Notes: a model not told the origin generated them from the letters alone. 64,000 nucleotides of DNA from Roseburia sp. (GCA_019421345.1 JAHZFL010000012.1:25510-89509), one strand, 5' to 3'; counted from the stretch's first letter, positions 8,701 through 16,600 are shown. Made by a program: numbers and translations.

Positions 8701-9621
8701 GGCGTTGATCTCGTCCGACTCCTCCTGATCGGAAAGCTTTCCCTCTTTCTTCAGACGCTTCATCGCCATAAGCGCAAGATCCATCAGACAGACAAACTTA
8801 TCATTTCTTCCTGCATAAAGCTTTTGATGCGTTTTCAGATAATCCTGATACGTCTCCTCCATAGGTACGCGGTAATAACCGTCGTCAAATACAACCTCCT
8901 TTAACTCCGTAGAAAAGGTCGTGTGACGGCAGTGATCGGACCAATAGGTATCTAATACTCGGATTTCCGTCACAGACGGATCGCGTTTTTCCTCATTTTT
9001 AAAATAATTCTGAATATGTAAAAAATCACGGAACGTCATTGCCAGTCCGAGTGAATCATAAAGCTTCTGCAGCTCGTCCTCCGCAAGCCGGCAAAATCCC
9101 GCAAAAATCTCTACATCCTTCGGCTCGTCAAAGGTCTGTACCAGCGTCTTTGGCTTTTCCATGCCGCTCTCTCTGGAGTCCACCGGATTGATGCAGTGCT
9201 TCTTGATCGCTGCAAGCTCGTCCTCGCTGATCTCCCCCTCGATCACATAGGTCACGGCTGTGCGGATCAATGGAGTCTCCTCCTCGTTTAACAGCTTGAC
9301 ACACTGCTCGGCAGAGTCTGCCCTCTGATCAAACTGCCCCGGAAGAAATTCCACAGAAAAAGCACATCCGCCGTTTTGGTCAAATGTCTCCTCATAAATA
9401 ACATCGACCGGAGGCTCTGAAAATACAGTTCCCAATGCCCTCCGATACGTCTCCTCCGAAATATGTTCCATATCGTAACGGATCAGCTCGCGCACGCCCG
9501 TCACGCCTCTGATTCCAAGATAATTTCTGATCTCCTCCCAAAGCTCCTTTGCCTTGACCGCAAACTCCGGTTTTTTCTCCACATAAATTCTTCTTACCTT
9601 GTCAAAATCTGCATTGCTCAT
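5791..9621 (-). CDS. purL: Phosphoribosylformylglycinamidine synthase, single-chain large form
   Basis: Converts FGAR to FGAM using glutamine and ATP, the fourth step of purine synthesis. The protein is about 1276 residues, the large fused form with N-terminal linker, two AIRS-type ATP-binding halves and a C-terminal glutaminase. The glutaminase shows FPGTNCEYD, the nucleophile in LALGICNGFQ and the His/Glu pair in NPASHGEGRF. It does not need separate PurS and PurQ subunits as Bacillus does. The ATG at 9621 follows GGAGG at eight bases; readings starting further upstream lack a ribosome binding site. It leads an operon with the PurF homologue and diverges from a LysR regulator. An extended -10 TGCTACACT (9667-9675) may be its promoter. 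Confidence 0.95.
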   Translation of the reverse strand: MSNADFDKVRRIYVEKKPEFAVKAKELWEEIRNYLGIRGVTGVRELIRYDMEHISEETYRRALGTVFSEPPVDVIYEETFDQNGGCAFSVEFLPGQFDQRADSAEQCVKLLNEEETPLIRTAVTYVIEGEISEDELAAIKKHCINPVDSRESGMEKPKTLVQTFDEPKDVEIFAGFCRLAEDELQKLYDSLGLAMTFRDFLHIQNYFKNEEKRDPSVTEIRVLDTYWSDHCRHTTFSTELKEVVFDDGYYRVPMEETYQDYLKTHQKLYAGRNDKFVCLMDLALMAMKRLKKEGKLSDQEESDEINACSIVVPIEVDGVTEEWLVNFKNETHNHPTEIEPFGGAATCLGGAIRDPLSGRTYVYQAMRVTGAADPTVSVGNTMEGKLPQKKLVREAAHGYSSYGNQIGLATGYVKEIYHSDYVAKRMEIGAVLGAAPRRAVQRLTSDPGDIIILLGGRTGRDGIGGATGSSKAHNTESTTVCGAEVQKGNPPTERKIQRLFRREEVAHMIKKCNDFGAGGVSVAIGELADGLRVRLDMVPKKYAGLDGTEIAISESQERMAVVVAPQDEEKFLAFAKEENLEAVTVAVVTKEPRLVLEWRGKEVVNLSRAFLDTNGAHQETNVAVDMPDPKENYLHRISTSTVAEAAKKGDFKAAWLAELADLNVCSQKGLVEMFDSSIGAGSVYMPYGGKYQMTETQSMVAKIPVLSGTSDAVTMMSYGFDPYLSAWSPYHGAVYAVLESLSRIVAAGGDYRKVRFTFQEYFRRMSGDARRWSQPFAALLGAYRAQIGFGLPSIGGKDSMSGSFNEIDVPPTLVSFAVDVAKEKEIITPELKAAGNRLVLFRIEKDAYDLPVYEQVMKLYDAVHKLIQAGVIISAYALDGKGLAAAVSKMAFGNQLGVTLEGSVTEEILFAPGFGDLVAEVRPERADEVKEALCAAGLTASMQQIGSVNAEKVFLYENGKARMRVTMEEALMAWTGTLEKVFPTRVTEQSETVDTGIYQANNIYVCKNKVAKPKVFIPVFPGTNCEYDSARAFARAGADTIVRVFKNLSAEDIRESVDVFTEAIRQAQIIMFPGGFSAGDEPEGSAKFFATAFRNAKLSEAVMELLGQRDGLALGICNGFQALIKLGLVPYGEIRPQTEDSPTLTYNTIGRHISKMVYTKVVTDKSPWLLEAKTGAVYCNPASHGEGRFVASKEWMERLFANGQVATQYVDADGNPTMDEEWNINGSYMAVEGITSPDGRVLGKMAHSERRGRNVAINIYGEQDLRLFESGVAYFK

Positions 9622-9666
9622 ATGATTTTCCTCCATCCTGACATCACCGATTCTATCTTCGGGTAC

Positions 9667-9675
9667 AGTGTAGCA
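9667..9675 (-). promoter_or_regulatory. Possible extended -10 promoter of purL
   Basis: TGCTACACT on the minus strand, about 45 bases before the purL start. The -35 region is AT-rich without a clear hexamer. Confidence 0.4.
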
Positions 9676-9695
9676 TGATTCTTTCAATTAGAATA

Positions 9696-9740
9696 ATTAA
9701 TATATTTAATCTTATTTATTATAGACATTAATATATTTAA
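9696..9740. repeat. Two 14-base direct repeats, 31 bases apart
   Basis: ATTAATATATTTAA occurs at 9696-9709 and again at 9727-9740. The spacing is about three helical turns, so a protein could bind both on the same DNA face. They lie between the purL promoter and the LysR promoter. Confidence 0.6.
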
Positions 9741-9756
9741 AGCTCATAGGTTCTGT

Positions 9757-9785
9757 TTGACACAATTATAAGTCAGGCTTATAAT
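9757..9785 (+). promoter_or_regulatory. Consensus promoter of the LysR gene
   Basis: TTGACA (9757-9762) and TATAAT (9780-9785) are spaced by exactly 17 bases. The -10 and spacer lie inside a perfect palindrome, which suggests repression of a strong promoter. Confidence 0.8.
9765..9785. promoter_or_regulatory. Perfect palindrome overlapping the LysR promoter
   Basis: ATTATAAG and CTTATAAT flank the five-base centre TCAGG. The site covers the spacer and the -10 box. LysR-type proteins often bind such interrupted dyads (T-N11-A) near their own divergent promoter, so autorepression with control of purL is the simplest reading. Confidence 0.65.
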
Positions 9786-9822
9786 TTAGCTGTTACATGC
9801 AATTTCACAGAAACGAGGCACT

Positions 9823-10740
9823 ATGGATATTAATTATGAATTATACAAGGTTTTTTATTACGTCGCAACCTCTCTGAGCTTTTCCGAGGCAAGCAAGCAG
9901 CTTTTTATCTCGCAGTCTGCCGTCAGCCAGTCCATAAAAACATTAGAGCGCAAGCTGGAGCAGCCGCTTTTTATCCGAAGCACGAAAAAGGTACAGCTTA
10001 CGCCTGCCGGAAAAGTGCTCCTTAAGCATATCGAGCCTGCGATGAATCTGATCTCCCGCGGGGAAAGCCAGCTCCTAACCTCCGGCAGCCTCGGCTTCGG
10101 TCAGCTCCATATCGGCGCGAGCGATACCATCTGCCGCTATTTTCTCGTTCCCTACCTCAGACAATTCCACCGAAAATTTCCGCATGTGCCCATCAAGGTC
10201 ACAAATGCAACCTCTCTCAGTTGTGTGGAGCTATTGGAACAGGGCAGAGTCGATGTGATCATCACAAATTTTCCAAATGCAAAGCTCAATCAGTCCTACA
10301 TCCAAAAGACTGTCAGAAGCTTTACGGATGTATTTATCGCCAATCCCGCCTATTTTCATCTGAAACAGCAGGAGCTTTCTTTTCAGGAATTAAACGAATA
10401 CCCCATTCTGATGCTCGACCGAAAAAGTACAACGAGCGAATTTCTGCACCATCTGTTTTTGCAGCATCAGCTTGAGCTTATTCCCGAAATCGAATTGAGC
10501 AGCAATGATCTGCTGATCGACCTTGCGCGGATCGGACTTGGCATCGCTTTTATCCCGGACTATTGCCTAAGCCGCGAGTCAAATGAGCTTTTTATCGTGC
10601 GCACCAAAGAAAAGCTGCCCTCCAGACAGATGATCGCCGCGGTCAATCCGATGCTGCCGCCATCTGCCCCGACGGAGGCGTTTCTTGCGCTACTCCCTGA
10701 TGTGCAGCCGCTTGCTCCGTCTGCCGGCTCTCCTGCTTAG
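9823..10740 (+). CDS. LysR family transcriptional regulator
   Basis: Predicted DNA-binding regulator of 305 residues. The winged helix-turn-helix is at residues 1-60 (FYYVATSLSFSEASKQLFISQ), and a periplasmic-binding-like effector domain follows (about 90-295). It diverges from the purL operon, the usual arrangement for a LysR protein and its target, and a perfect dyad overlaps its own promoter. The effector is unknown; the effector domain resembles the CysB/CbbR class in general layout only. The last 98 bases overlap the end of the convergent helicase gene, so the two transcripts are antisense there. Its ribosome binding site (GAGG) is weak. Confidence 0.9.
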   Translation: MDINYELYKVFYYVATSLSFSEASKQLFISQSAVSQSIKTLERKLEQPLFIRSTKKVQLTPAGKVLLKHIEPAMNLISRGESQLLTSGSLGFGQLHIGASDTICRYFLVPYLRQFHRKFPHVPIKVTNATSLSCVELLEQGRVDVIITNFPNAKLNQSYIQKTVRSFTDVFIANPAYFHLKQQELSFQELNEYPILMLDRKSTTSEFLHHLFLQHQLELIPEIELSSNDLLIDLARIGLGIAFIPDYCLSRESNELFIVRTKEKLPSRQMIAAVNPMLPPSAPTEAFLALLPDVQPLAPSAGSPA

Positions 10741-13225
10741 CCCAAAACTCCTCCAGATACCTTTTGACATTTTCTTTCGAGCAGACCGTGTACTTCTCCC
10801 ACTCTCTTGGGAAAAGCGCACGGGAATCGCTCTGTAAAAAACGCTCGTCCAACAAAGCGATAACGCCGACGTCATCCACCGTGCGGATAACGCGCCCTGC
10901 TGCCTGCAGCACCTTATTCATCCCGGGATAACGATAGGCATAATCAAAGCCAGCCCCCAAACGCTCCTCATAATAATGCATCAGTATGTCCCGCTCATTG
11001 CTCATTTGCGGCAGACCGGTGCCCACGATGACCGCACCGATGAGCTGCTCATTTTTCAGATCGATTCCCTCTCCAAAAATCCCGCCGAGCACGCAGAACG
11101 CCGCAAGCGATCCTTCACGACGCCTTGTTTCCTCCGCCGAAAAGGCAGCCAGAAACGCCTCGCGCTCCGCCTCCTTCATGCCCGGCTGCTGAAGAAGCGC
11201 AAAAACCGTTCCCTCCGCACTGCTTTCCACGCAGCGCTCCTCCCCTGCGCAGACAAGCTCCTCCACGCCATCCATTGCGCAAAAAACCTCATACACCTGA
11301 CGCATCATCTGATAGGAAGGAAAAAATATCATATAATTTCCCTTTTTCGCCCGTGCCGTCACTGCCGCATAAGCGGCGATCCGTGCAAACTCCGCTTCAT
11401 TTCTTCTTGTATATCTGCTGCTCACATCGCGTCCGAGCAAAAGCAGCCGCTGGCTCTCCGAAAATGCTGTCTTAGCATAGACCGCATAATTGTCTTTTTT
11501 CGCAGAGAGCAGATTCTTATAATATCCGATCGGCAAAAACGTCGCCGAAAAGAAAATCGTCGCGTTGCCCTTATCAAGCCGCTTCTGCAAATTCAAGGAC
11601 GGATCGACGCAGTAAAGCTTCATCTGAAATCTGCCGTCCCCGGTATGCTCTGTGTAGATCACATACCGCTCGTCCACCCATTCGTAGATCGTGATAAAAT
11701 TCCGCAGCTTTAAATAAAACTCCGTCACTTCTTTCCGCTCCGCAAAATCTGTCCTCTTCTGCAAAAATTCATCCAGCCCCGCGGCAAGACGCATCAACGC
11801 AAACAAAAAGCTGCCGATATTTTCATAGACCCTGTAGGTCTCACATTCCCGCTTATAGGAAAGCAGAATGCGATTGCATTTTTCAAATTCCTCCGCCAGC
11901 CGGGCATCATATTGACGGACCAGCTTCTTCCCCGCAAGAAAATCTTCCTTATAAAGTGCGGCACTGTACATATCGCGGCTGCGCTCCACAAGATTATGCG
12001 CCTCATCGACAAGAAAAATATAATCTCCCCTCATTCCCTCGGCAAAAAAACGCTTAAGACAAACGTTTGGATCAAAGACGTAATTATAGTCGCAGATGAT
12101 ATTGTCTGCCCATGACGCGGCATCCAGACAAAGCTCAAACGGACAGACCCGATAAGCATCCGCCTGCTCCAAGATCACCTCTCTCGACAAGACGTCCTTC
12201 CTTTGCAGCAGATCATAAACTGCGTCGTTGACCCTGTCATAGTGCCCCCTCGCATACGGACAATGGACGGGATTACAGTCCATCTCCTCGCATTTGCAAA
12301 GCTTTTCCTTCGCGGTGATCTGGATGATCTTTGCCTGATAGCCACCCCTTTGCAGCAGCTCAAACGTCTCTTTTGCGACACCTGTCGTAATTGTTTTTGC
12401 TGTCAGGTAAAAAATTTTATCTCCCAGCTCCTCGCCCACCGCCTTAACTGCCGGAAATATCGTAGAAATCGTTTTTCCCACACCGGTCGGCGCCTGAATA
12501 AATAAATTTTTTCTGCGGGCGATGGTGCGGTAGACATCCGAGGCGAGCTCCTTTTGTCCCTTTCGGTATTCATACGGAAAAACCAGTCGTTTGATGGACG
12601 CCTGCCGCAGTCTGCGCCATTCAAACTGAAAATCCGCCCACTTTTTATACTCCTGCACGAGCTGTAAAAACCATTGTGCAAGCTCCTCAAACAAAAACTC
12701 CTCCTGAAAATAACGAATCTCCTGCGTATCAAGATTACAGTAAGTCATCTGAATCCGAATCTGCTCAAGATCGTGCTGCACCGCATAAATATAGGCATAG
12801 CACATCGCCTGCGCACGATGCACGGCAACCGGCGCCGTAAGAAGCTCCGGCTTTTGATATACCCCCTTGATCTCATCGATTGTCACGCGCACGTCATGCG
12901 GCAGATGTATCTGATTGTAATCATCGGCATAGGTATATGTCTCCCCATCCTCACGCTCAATCAAAATACCGTCTGCCCTGCCATCAATGATAAGCTCGTA
13001 ATCGCCCTGATCCAACGCAATGCGCAGCGGTACCTCTGCGTGATAATTAGCCCCCATGCCCCTTTGGATCTTTCGATGTATGCGGCTGCCCGCCTGCATC
13101 GCCTCCACGGAGCTCCCGCGTCCCTGCCGGTTGTCAATGTCTCCCTCCCGCAGCAAAAACTCCACAAAATTTCGGACCGATATTTTAATGATCCCCTTTT
13201 GATTCTCTTTTTTCTGTTTACTCAT
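10643..13225 (-). CDS. PD-(D/E)XK nuclease fused to a DinG/XPD-type iron-sulfur helicase
   Basis: The C-terminal two thirds are a superfamily 2 helicase of the XPD/DinG type: Walker A APTGVGKT (245-252), DEAH box (407-410) and a cysteine set between them (C312, C317, C322, C361 among others) that should hold a 4Fe-4S cluster. The N-terminal 150 residues look like a RecB/Cas4-type nuclease: D85 in GRADG, E118 and K120 in IDEIKG, and Q139 in the following helix. The 860-residue protein could therefore both unwind and cut DNA, perhaps in repair or against foreign DNA; the nuclease is inferred from motifs. It overlaps the LysR gene at its 3' end. The ATG at 13225 has GGAAG about 11 bases upstream. 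Confidence 0.85.
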   Translation of the reverse strand: MSKQKKENQKGIIKISVRNFVEFLLREGDIDNRQGRGSSVEAMQAGSRIHRKIQRGMGANYHAEVPLRIALDQGDYELIIDGRADGILIEREDGETYTYADDYNQIHLPHDVRVTIDEIKGVYQKPELLTAPVAVHRAQAMCYAYIYAVQHDLEQIRIQMTYCNLDTQEIRYFQEEFLFEELAQWFLQLVQEYKKWADFQFEWRRLRQASIKRLVFPYEYRKGQKELASDVYRTIARRKNLFIQAPTGVGKTISTIFPAVKAVGEELGDKIFYLTAKTITTGVAKETFELLQRGGYQAKIIQITAKEKLCKCEEMDCNPVHCPYARGHYDRVNDAVYDLLQRKDVLSREVILEQADAYRVCPFELCLDAASWADNIICDYNYVFDPNVCLKRFFAEGMRGDYIFLVDEAHNLVERSRDMYSAALYKEDFLAGKKLVRQYDARLAEEFEKCNRILLSYKRECETYRVYENIGSFLFALMRLAAGLDEFLQKRTDFAERKEVTEFYLKLRNFITIYEWVDERYVIYTEHTGDGRFQMKLYCVDPSLNLQKRLDKGNATIFFSATFLPIGYYKNLLSAKKDNYAVYAKTAFSESQRLLLLGRDVSSRYTRRNEAEFARIAAYAAVTARAKKGNYMIFFPSYQMMRQVYEVFCAMDGVEELVCAGEERCVESSAEGTVFALLQQPGMKEAEREAFLAAFSAEETRRREGSLAAFCVLGGIFGEGIDLKNEQLIGAVIVGTGLPQMSNERDILMHYYEERLGAGFDYAYRYPGMNKVLQAAGRVIRTVDDVGVIALLDERFLQSDSRALFPREWEKYTVCSKENVKRYLEEFWAKQESRQTEQAAAHQGVAQETPPSGQMAAASD

Positions 13226-13324
13226 AAGCCTTAGATTCTTCCATTCAGCCGTGCCTGACGCTATTCCTTGCGAAATTCATCCATTATTTTATCTATTGAT
13301 ACCGTTCCATTTTACCACAATTTC

Positions 13325-13404
13325 AAACAACGCGCGACATGCTTCGCGAGCCACTCTTATGTCAAACAACGAGCGACACGCTTCGCGAGCCGCTCTTATG
13401 TCAA
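13325..13404. repeat. Dispersed palindromic repeat, two tandem copies
   Basis: Two units of 39-40 bases with core GCGACAYGCTTCGCGAGCC and end CTCTTATGTCAA follow one another without a spacer. On the minus strand they start inside the T-run of the terminator of the HPr-like gene. There are no unique spacers, so this is not a CRISPR array. Confidence 0.8.
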
Positions 13405-13432
13405 AAAAGAGAAGCTGTCTTCTGACAGCTCC
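13404..13432 (-). terminator. Terminator of the HPr-like gene
   Basis: On the minus strand AGCTGTC and GACAGCT form a stem with a four-base loop, followed by TCTTTTTT that runs straight into the dispersed repeat. Confidence 0.75.
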
Positions 13433-13449
13433 CCTTTCACACACAGACC

Positions 13450-13677
13450 TTAGCAGACTGCATATTTTTGAATATTTTCTTCAAATGTACGGTCGTTCAC
13501 ACCATACTTAATTGTCAGCTCCTTGCCAAATCCAAGATACAGCATACCAAGCAGGGACTTTGCATCAATCACCGCCCGATTATAGAAAACATCAATGTCA
13601 AAATCACATTTTCCGGCAGCATTTACAAAGTCCTTTACCTCATCTGTGTCAGATAATCTGATTTTCTTCTCAAACAT
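13450..13677 (-). CDS. HPr-like protein lacking the phosphorylatable histidine
   Basis: Small protein of 75 residues related to HPr, the phosphocarrier of the PTS. The conserved middle AKSLLGMLYLG matches the HPr helix that holds regulatory Ser46. The N-terminal motif GxHARPA with the active-site His15 is absent; the equivalent stretch reads DTDEVKDFVNAAG. It therefore cannot carry phosphate from enzyme I, but could still be phosphorylated on serine by HPr kinase, as Bacillus Crh is. The start at 13677 is preferred because GGAAG lies nine bases upstream; an ATG three codons earlier abuts the ribosome binding site. It has its own promoter and terminator. A role in carbon regulation is inferred. 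Confidence 0.75.
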   Translation of the reverse strand: MFEKKIRLSDTDEVKDFVNAAGKCDFDIDVFYNRAVIDAKSLLGMLYLGFGKELTIKYGVNDRTFEENIQKYAVC

Positions 13678-13743
13678 TTCTTTCATCTTCCTTTCTTCTC
13701 AAAAAACACAACAAATGCATACGGCTGCCTCATTCGCTACGGC

Positions 13744-13772
13744 ATTATTCCATAATTTTTGCCGTTTGTCAA
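13744..13772 (-). promoter_or_regulatory. Promoter of the HPr-like gene
   Basis: TTGACA (13772-13767) and AATAAT (13749-13744) with a 17-base spacer on the minus strand. The remaining sequence up to 13974 shows no gene. Confidence 0.65.
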
Positions 13773-13974
13773 ATTTTTATACATTTGCGCGGTTCTTCGT
13801 TTTAAGGCATTTTCACAATTCTTCGACAGATTTTTCGGCAAAATCCGCGCGAAATACTTTTGTATTTTCTGTTTCCAAACAGATACCGCACAATCCTTGT
13901 GCACTTCTCTCAAAAACCGGTTTCTTTTCTTCTATTTTTAGAGGTTGTTACAATCATTTTTGTTTCAAAGGCGA

Positions 13975-15132
13975 TCAAGCGCCTCTCAAAAGCTCGATAT
14001 TGCGCTTTAAGGAATCGACTGCCGCATCGATTTCCTGTCGCGTCGTATCCTTTCCCAGTGTCATGCGCACAGTTCCCGCCGCATACTCCTTTGGCACGCC
14101 AAGCGCCTCTATCACATAAGAAATCCTGCTCTCTCCCGTATTGCATGCCGAGCCTCCCGATGCGCAGATTCCCTCCTCGTCCAACAGAATCAGGAGCGTC
14201 GCCCCGTCCACGCCCGCAAAGCTCATACTGACATTTCCCGGCAGCCGTCTGGTGCGGTGTCCGTTGATGCGCGTCTGCGGAATCTCATGCGTCACCTTCT
14301 CCATCAGATAATTACGCAGCATCGTCTCTCTGCGGATTCTCTGACGCATTCCATGCATCGCAAGCTCCGCCGCCTTTCCCATACCGACAATTCCCGGCAC
14401 GTTTTCTGTCCCGGCACGCTTTCCCTGCTCCTGACTCCCTCCATGAATAAAAGACGGAAGGGGAACCCCCTCCCTGACATAGAGAAAGCCCACACCTTTC
14501 GGTCCATGGAATTTATGTGCGCTTGCGCTTAATAGATCAACGGGGTACTGACGCACCGAAATGGGAATCTGCGCATATGCCTGCACCGCATCGGTATGGA
14601 ATAATATGCCGTGCTCTCTGGCAATTCTTCCGATTTCCATTACAGGCTCTATCGTTCCGACCTCATTATTCCCAAACATGATCGTAATCAAGGTCGTATC
14701 CTGCCGGATTGCCTGCTGCAATTCTTCGAGCGAGATCATTCCGTCCCTGTCTACCTCAAGATAAGTCACCTGATACCCCAGACGTTCTAAATATTCGCAC
14801 GAATTTAACACCGCATGATGCTCGATTTTGCTTGTGATGATATGACGTCCCCTTGCCTTTAATGCGCCGGCAATCCCCTTCACTGCCCAGTTATCCGACT
14901 CGCTTCCTCCCGAAGTAAAATAAATTTCTGATTTTTTTGCCGAAAGTGATACCGCAATCTGCTCCCTTGCATACTCGATTGCTTCTTTTGCTTCCTCACC
15001 ATATTGATACATCGTCGATGCATTTCCAAATTTTTCCTGAAAATACGGCTGCATCGCTTCCTCCACAGCCTCCGAGAGTTGTGTCGTCGCCGCATGATCC
15101 AGATAAATACCTTTATATGTTTGACTGCTCAT
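13975..15132 (-). CDS. Cysteine desulfurase, NifS/IscS class
   Basis: PLP enzyme that takes sulfur from cysteine to form a persulfide for iron-sulfur clusters, tRNA thiolation or other sulfur acceptors. The 385-residue protein carries the start motif YLDHAATT, the PLP lysine K207 in SAHKFHGPKG and the reactive cysteine C330 in GGSACNTGE. The ribosome binding site GAGGGGG lies just upstream. No iscU-like scaffold or thiI is adjacent; it stands alone, divergent from a flippase-like gene only about 50 bases away. It may serve general cluster assembly or tRNA modification; the partner is not visible. Confidence 0.93.
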   Translation of the reverse strand: MSSQTYKGIYLDHAATTQLSEAVEEAMQPYFQEKFGNASTMYQYGEEAKEAIEYAREQIAVSLSAKKSEIYFTSGGSESDNWAVKGIAGALKARGRHIITSKIEHHAVLNSCEYLERLGYQVTYLEVDRDGMISLEELQQAIRQDTTLITIMFGNNEVGTIEPVMEIGRIAREHGILFHTDAVQAYAQIPISVRQYPVDLLSASAHKFHGPKGVGFLYVREGVPLPSFIHGGSQEQGKRAGTENVPGIVGMGKAAELAMHGMRQRIRRETMLRNYLMEKVTHEIPQTRINGHRTRRLPGNVSMSFAGVDGATLLILLDEEGICASGGSACNTGESRISYVIEALGVPKEYAAGTVRMTLGKDTTRQEIDAAVDSLKRNIELLRGA

Positions 15133-15184
15133 GTTTCCCCCTCTATTTACATATATTGAAAGGATCGAACATTTGGAGGTCCTG

Positions 15185-16561
15185 TTGCCAAGAATTTATC
15201 TTCCCAAACATCCTGTTTCCGAAAACTCTTTCAAAAGCTCCTTGATCACCGGTACGCTGCTCTTAACGATTGCCGGTGTTTTGACCCGAATTATCGGCTT
15301 CTTTTATAGAATATTCCTTTCCCGCGTGATTGGTGCAGAGGGGCTTGGCATTTACCAGTTGACTGCTCCCGTGATGGCGCTTGGCTTTGCCATTACTTCC
15401 ACGGGCATCCAGACTGCTATCTCCCGCTTTGTCTCAAACGAGATCGGAAAGAAAAATCCGGGCGGCGCAAGAAGCTATCTTTTTTGCGGACTCTGGCTCT
15501 CCCTGCTCCTATCCGTCTTATTCAGCGTGATCCTCTGGAAAAATACGGATTTTATTGCACGCGCATGGCTCGGTGACGCTCGCTGTGCACCGCTTTTGTC
15601 TATCCTCTCGCTCTCCTTTGTCCCAAGCTGCATCCATGCCTGTATCAACGGCTATTATTATGGCTTAAAAAAAACAGGTGTACCGGCGCTCACGCAGCTT
15701 GCCGAGCAGATCGCGCGCGTTGCCATTGTCTATGTGCTTTTTCAAATTTACACGGAGCAGCAGCAAAGCGTTCCGCTCTCTGTCACCATGTGGGGTGTTG
15801 TCATCGGCGAGATAGCAAGTACGCTTGTTTCCGTAAGCTGTATCCGTGTGCTTTCTGGCACAACGGACAGAGGTCTATCCATGGTTACCTGTACCAAAAA
15901 CCTCCTTGCCATGGCTGCGCCCTTAACCGCAAACCGTGTCATCCTCAATCTTTTTTCCAGCTACGAAAATATTATGATCCCAAACAGACTTCGCCTGTTT
16001 GGCTATGAGTTCTCCGACGCACTGAGCGTTTACGGCATCCTGACCGGCATGACCATGTCCGTTGTAATGTTTCCGTCCGTCATCACAAACTCCGTTTCTG
16101 TTCTCCTGCTCCCCGCTATCTCAGAAGCGAAAGCTGCCGGAGACGACGCCCTGATCCGGCGGACGTTAAAAAAGACGATTGAATCCTGCCTCTCGCTTGG
16201 CTTCCTCGCGACGCTGGCATTTTTATTTACCGGAGATTTCCTCGGCAACTTCCTGTTCGGGAATGCACTTGCCGGAACATTTATCACAACACTCGGATGG
16301 ATCTGCCCGTTTCTCTACCTCGGCTCGACCCTAAGCAGCATTCTTCACGGTCTTGGTTTCCCCGGACTGACCTTTGTGCTGAATCTGATTTCCTGCGGCA
16401 TAAGGATTCTCTTTGTGCTGTTCGCTGTTCCTGTCTTTGGCATCAAAAGCTACCTCTGGGGAATTCTTCTCTCACAGGCGGTGCTTGCATTCCTTGCGAT
16501 CATTCTGCTTCTTCACATGACAAATAACAAGCGACACACTTCGTGCGACACACTTATGTGA
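15185..16561 (+). CDS. Polysaccharide/lipid-II flippase-like membrane protein (SpoVB/MurJ-type MOP family)
   Basis: Integral membrane protein of about 458 residues with some 12-14 hydrophobic segments and the MOP-family start SLITGTLLLTIAGVLTRIIGF, closest in style to SpoVB-like proteins of clostridia, which move lipid-linked glycan precursors across the membrane. A TTG start at 15185 is chosen because GGAGG lies five bases upstream; an ATG at 15131 overlaps the divergent desulfurase gene and has no ribosome binding site. The last dozen residues (NNKRHTSCDTLM) are encoded by a degenerate copy of the dispersed repeat, so the native C-terminus was probably extended by insertion. Whether it serves spore cortex or vegetative wall synthesis is open. 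Confidence 0.8.
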   Translation: MPRIYLPKHPVSENSFKSSLITGTLLLTIAGVLTRIIGFFYRIFLSRVIGAEGLGIYQLTAPVMALGFAITSTGIQTAISRFVSNEIGKKNPGGARSYLFCGLWLSLLLSVLFSVILWKNTDFIARAWLGDARCAPLLSILSLSFVPSCIHACINGYYYGLKKTGVPALTQLAEQIARVAIVYVLFQIYTEQQQSVPLSVTMWGVVIGEIASTLVSVSCIRVLSGTTDRGLSMVTCTKNLLAMAAPLTANRVILNLFSSYENIMIPNRLRLFGYEFSDALSVYGILTGMTMSVVMFPSVITNSVSVLLLPAISEAKAAGDDALIRRTLKKTIESCLSLGFLATLAFLFTGDFLGNFLFGNALAGTFITTLGWICPFLYLGSTLSSILHGLGFPGLTFVLNLISCGIRILFVLFAVPVFGIKSYLWGILLSQAVLAFLAIILLLHMTNNKRHTSCDTLM

Positions 16562-16585
16562 AACAAAGTTTCCTATAAAGCAAGA
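16522..16585. repeat. Degenerate dispersed repeat at the 3' end of the flippase gene
   Basis: Contains ACAAGCGACACACTTCG and CACTTATGTGAAAC, a worn version of the repeat, followed by GTTTCCTATAAAGCAAG, which resembles one arm of the palindrome at 41839-41873. It supplies the last codons of the flippase gene. Confidence 0.5.
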
Positions 16586-16600
16586 AAACAGGCATAAATA

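Noticed and set aside
9622..9822. Purine riboswitch before purL
   Set aside because: No conserved three-way junction core or terminator hairpin was seen; the spacer is AT-rich with dyads and direct repeats instead.
13325..13404. Tandem 39-40 base repeats as a small CRISPR array
   Set aside because: The units abut without unique spacers, are palindromic and occur elsewhere singly; no cas genes are near.
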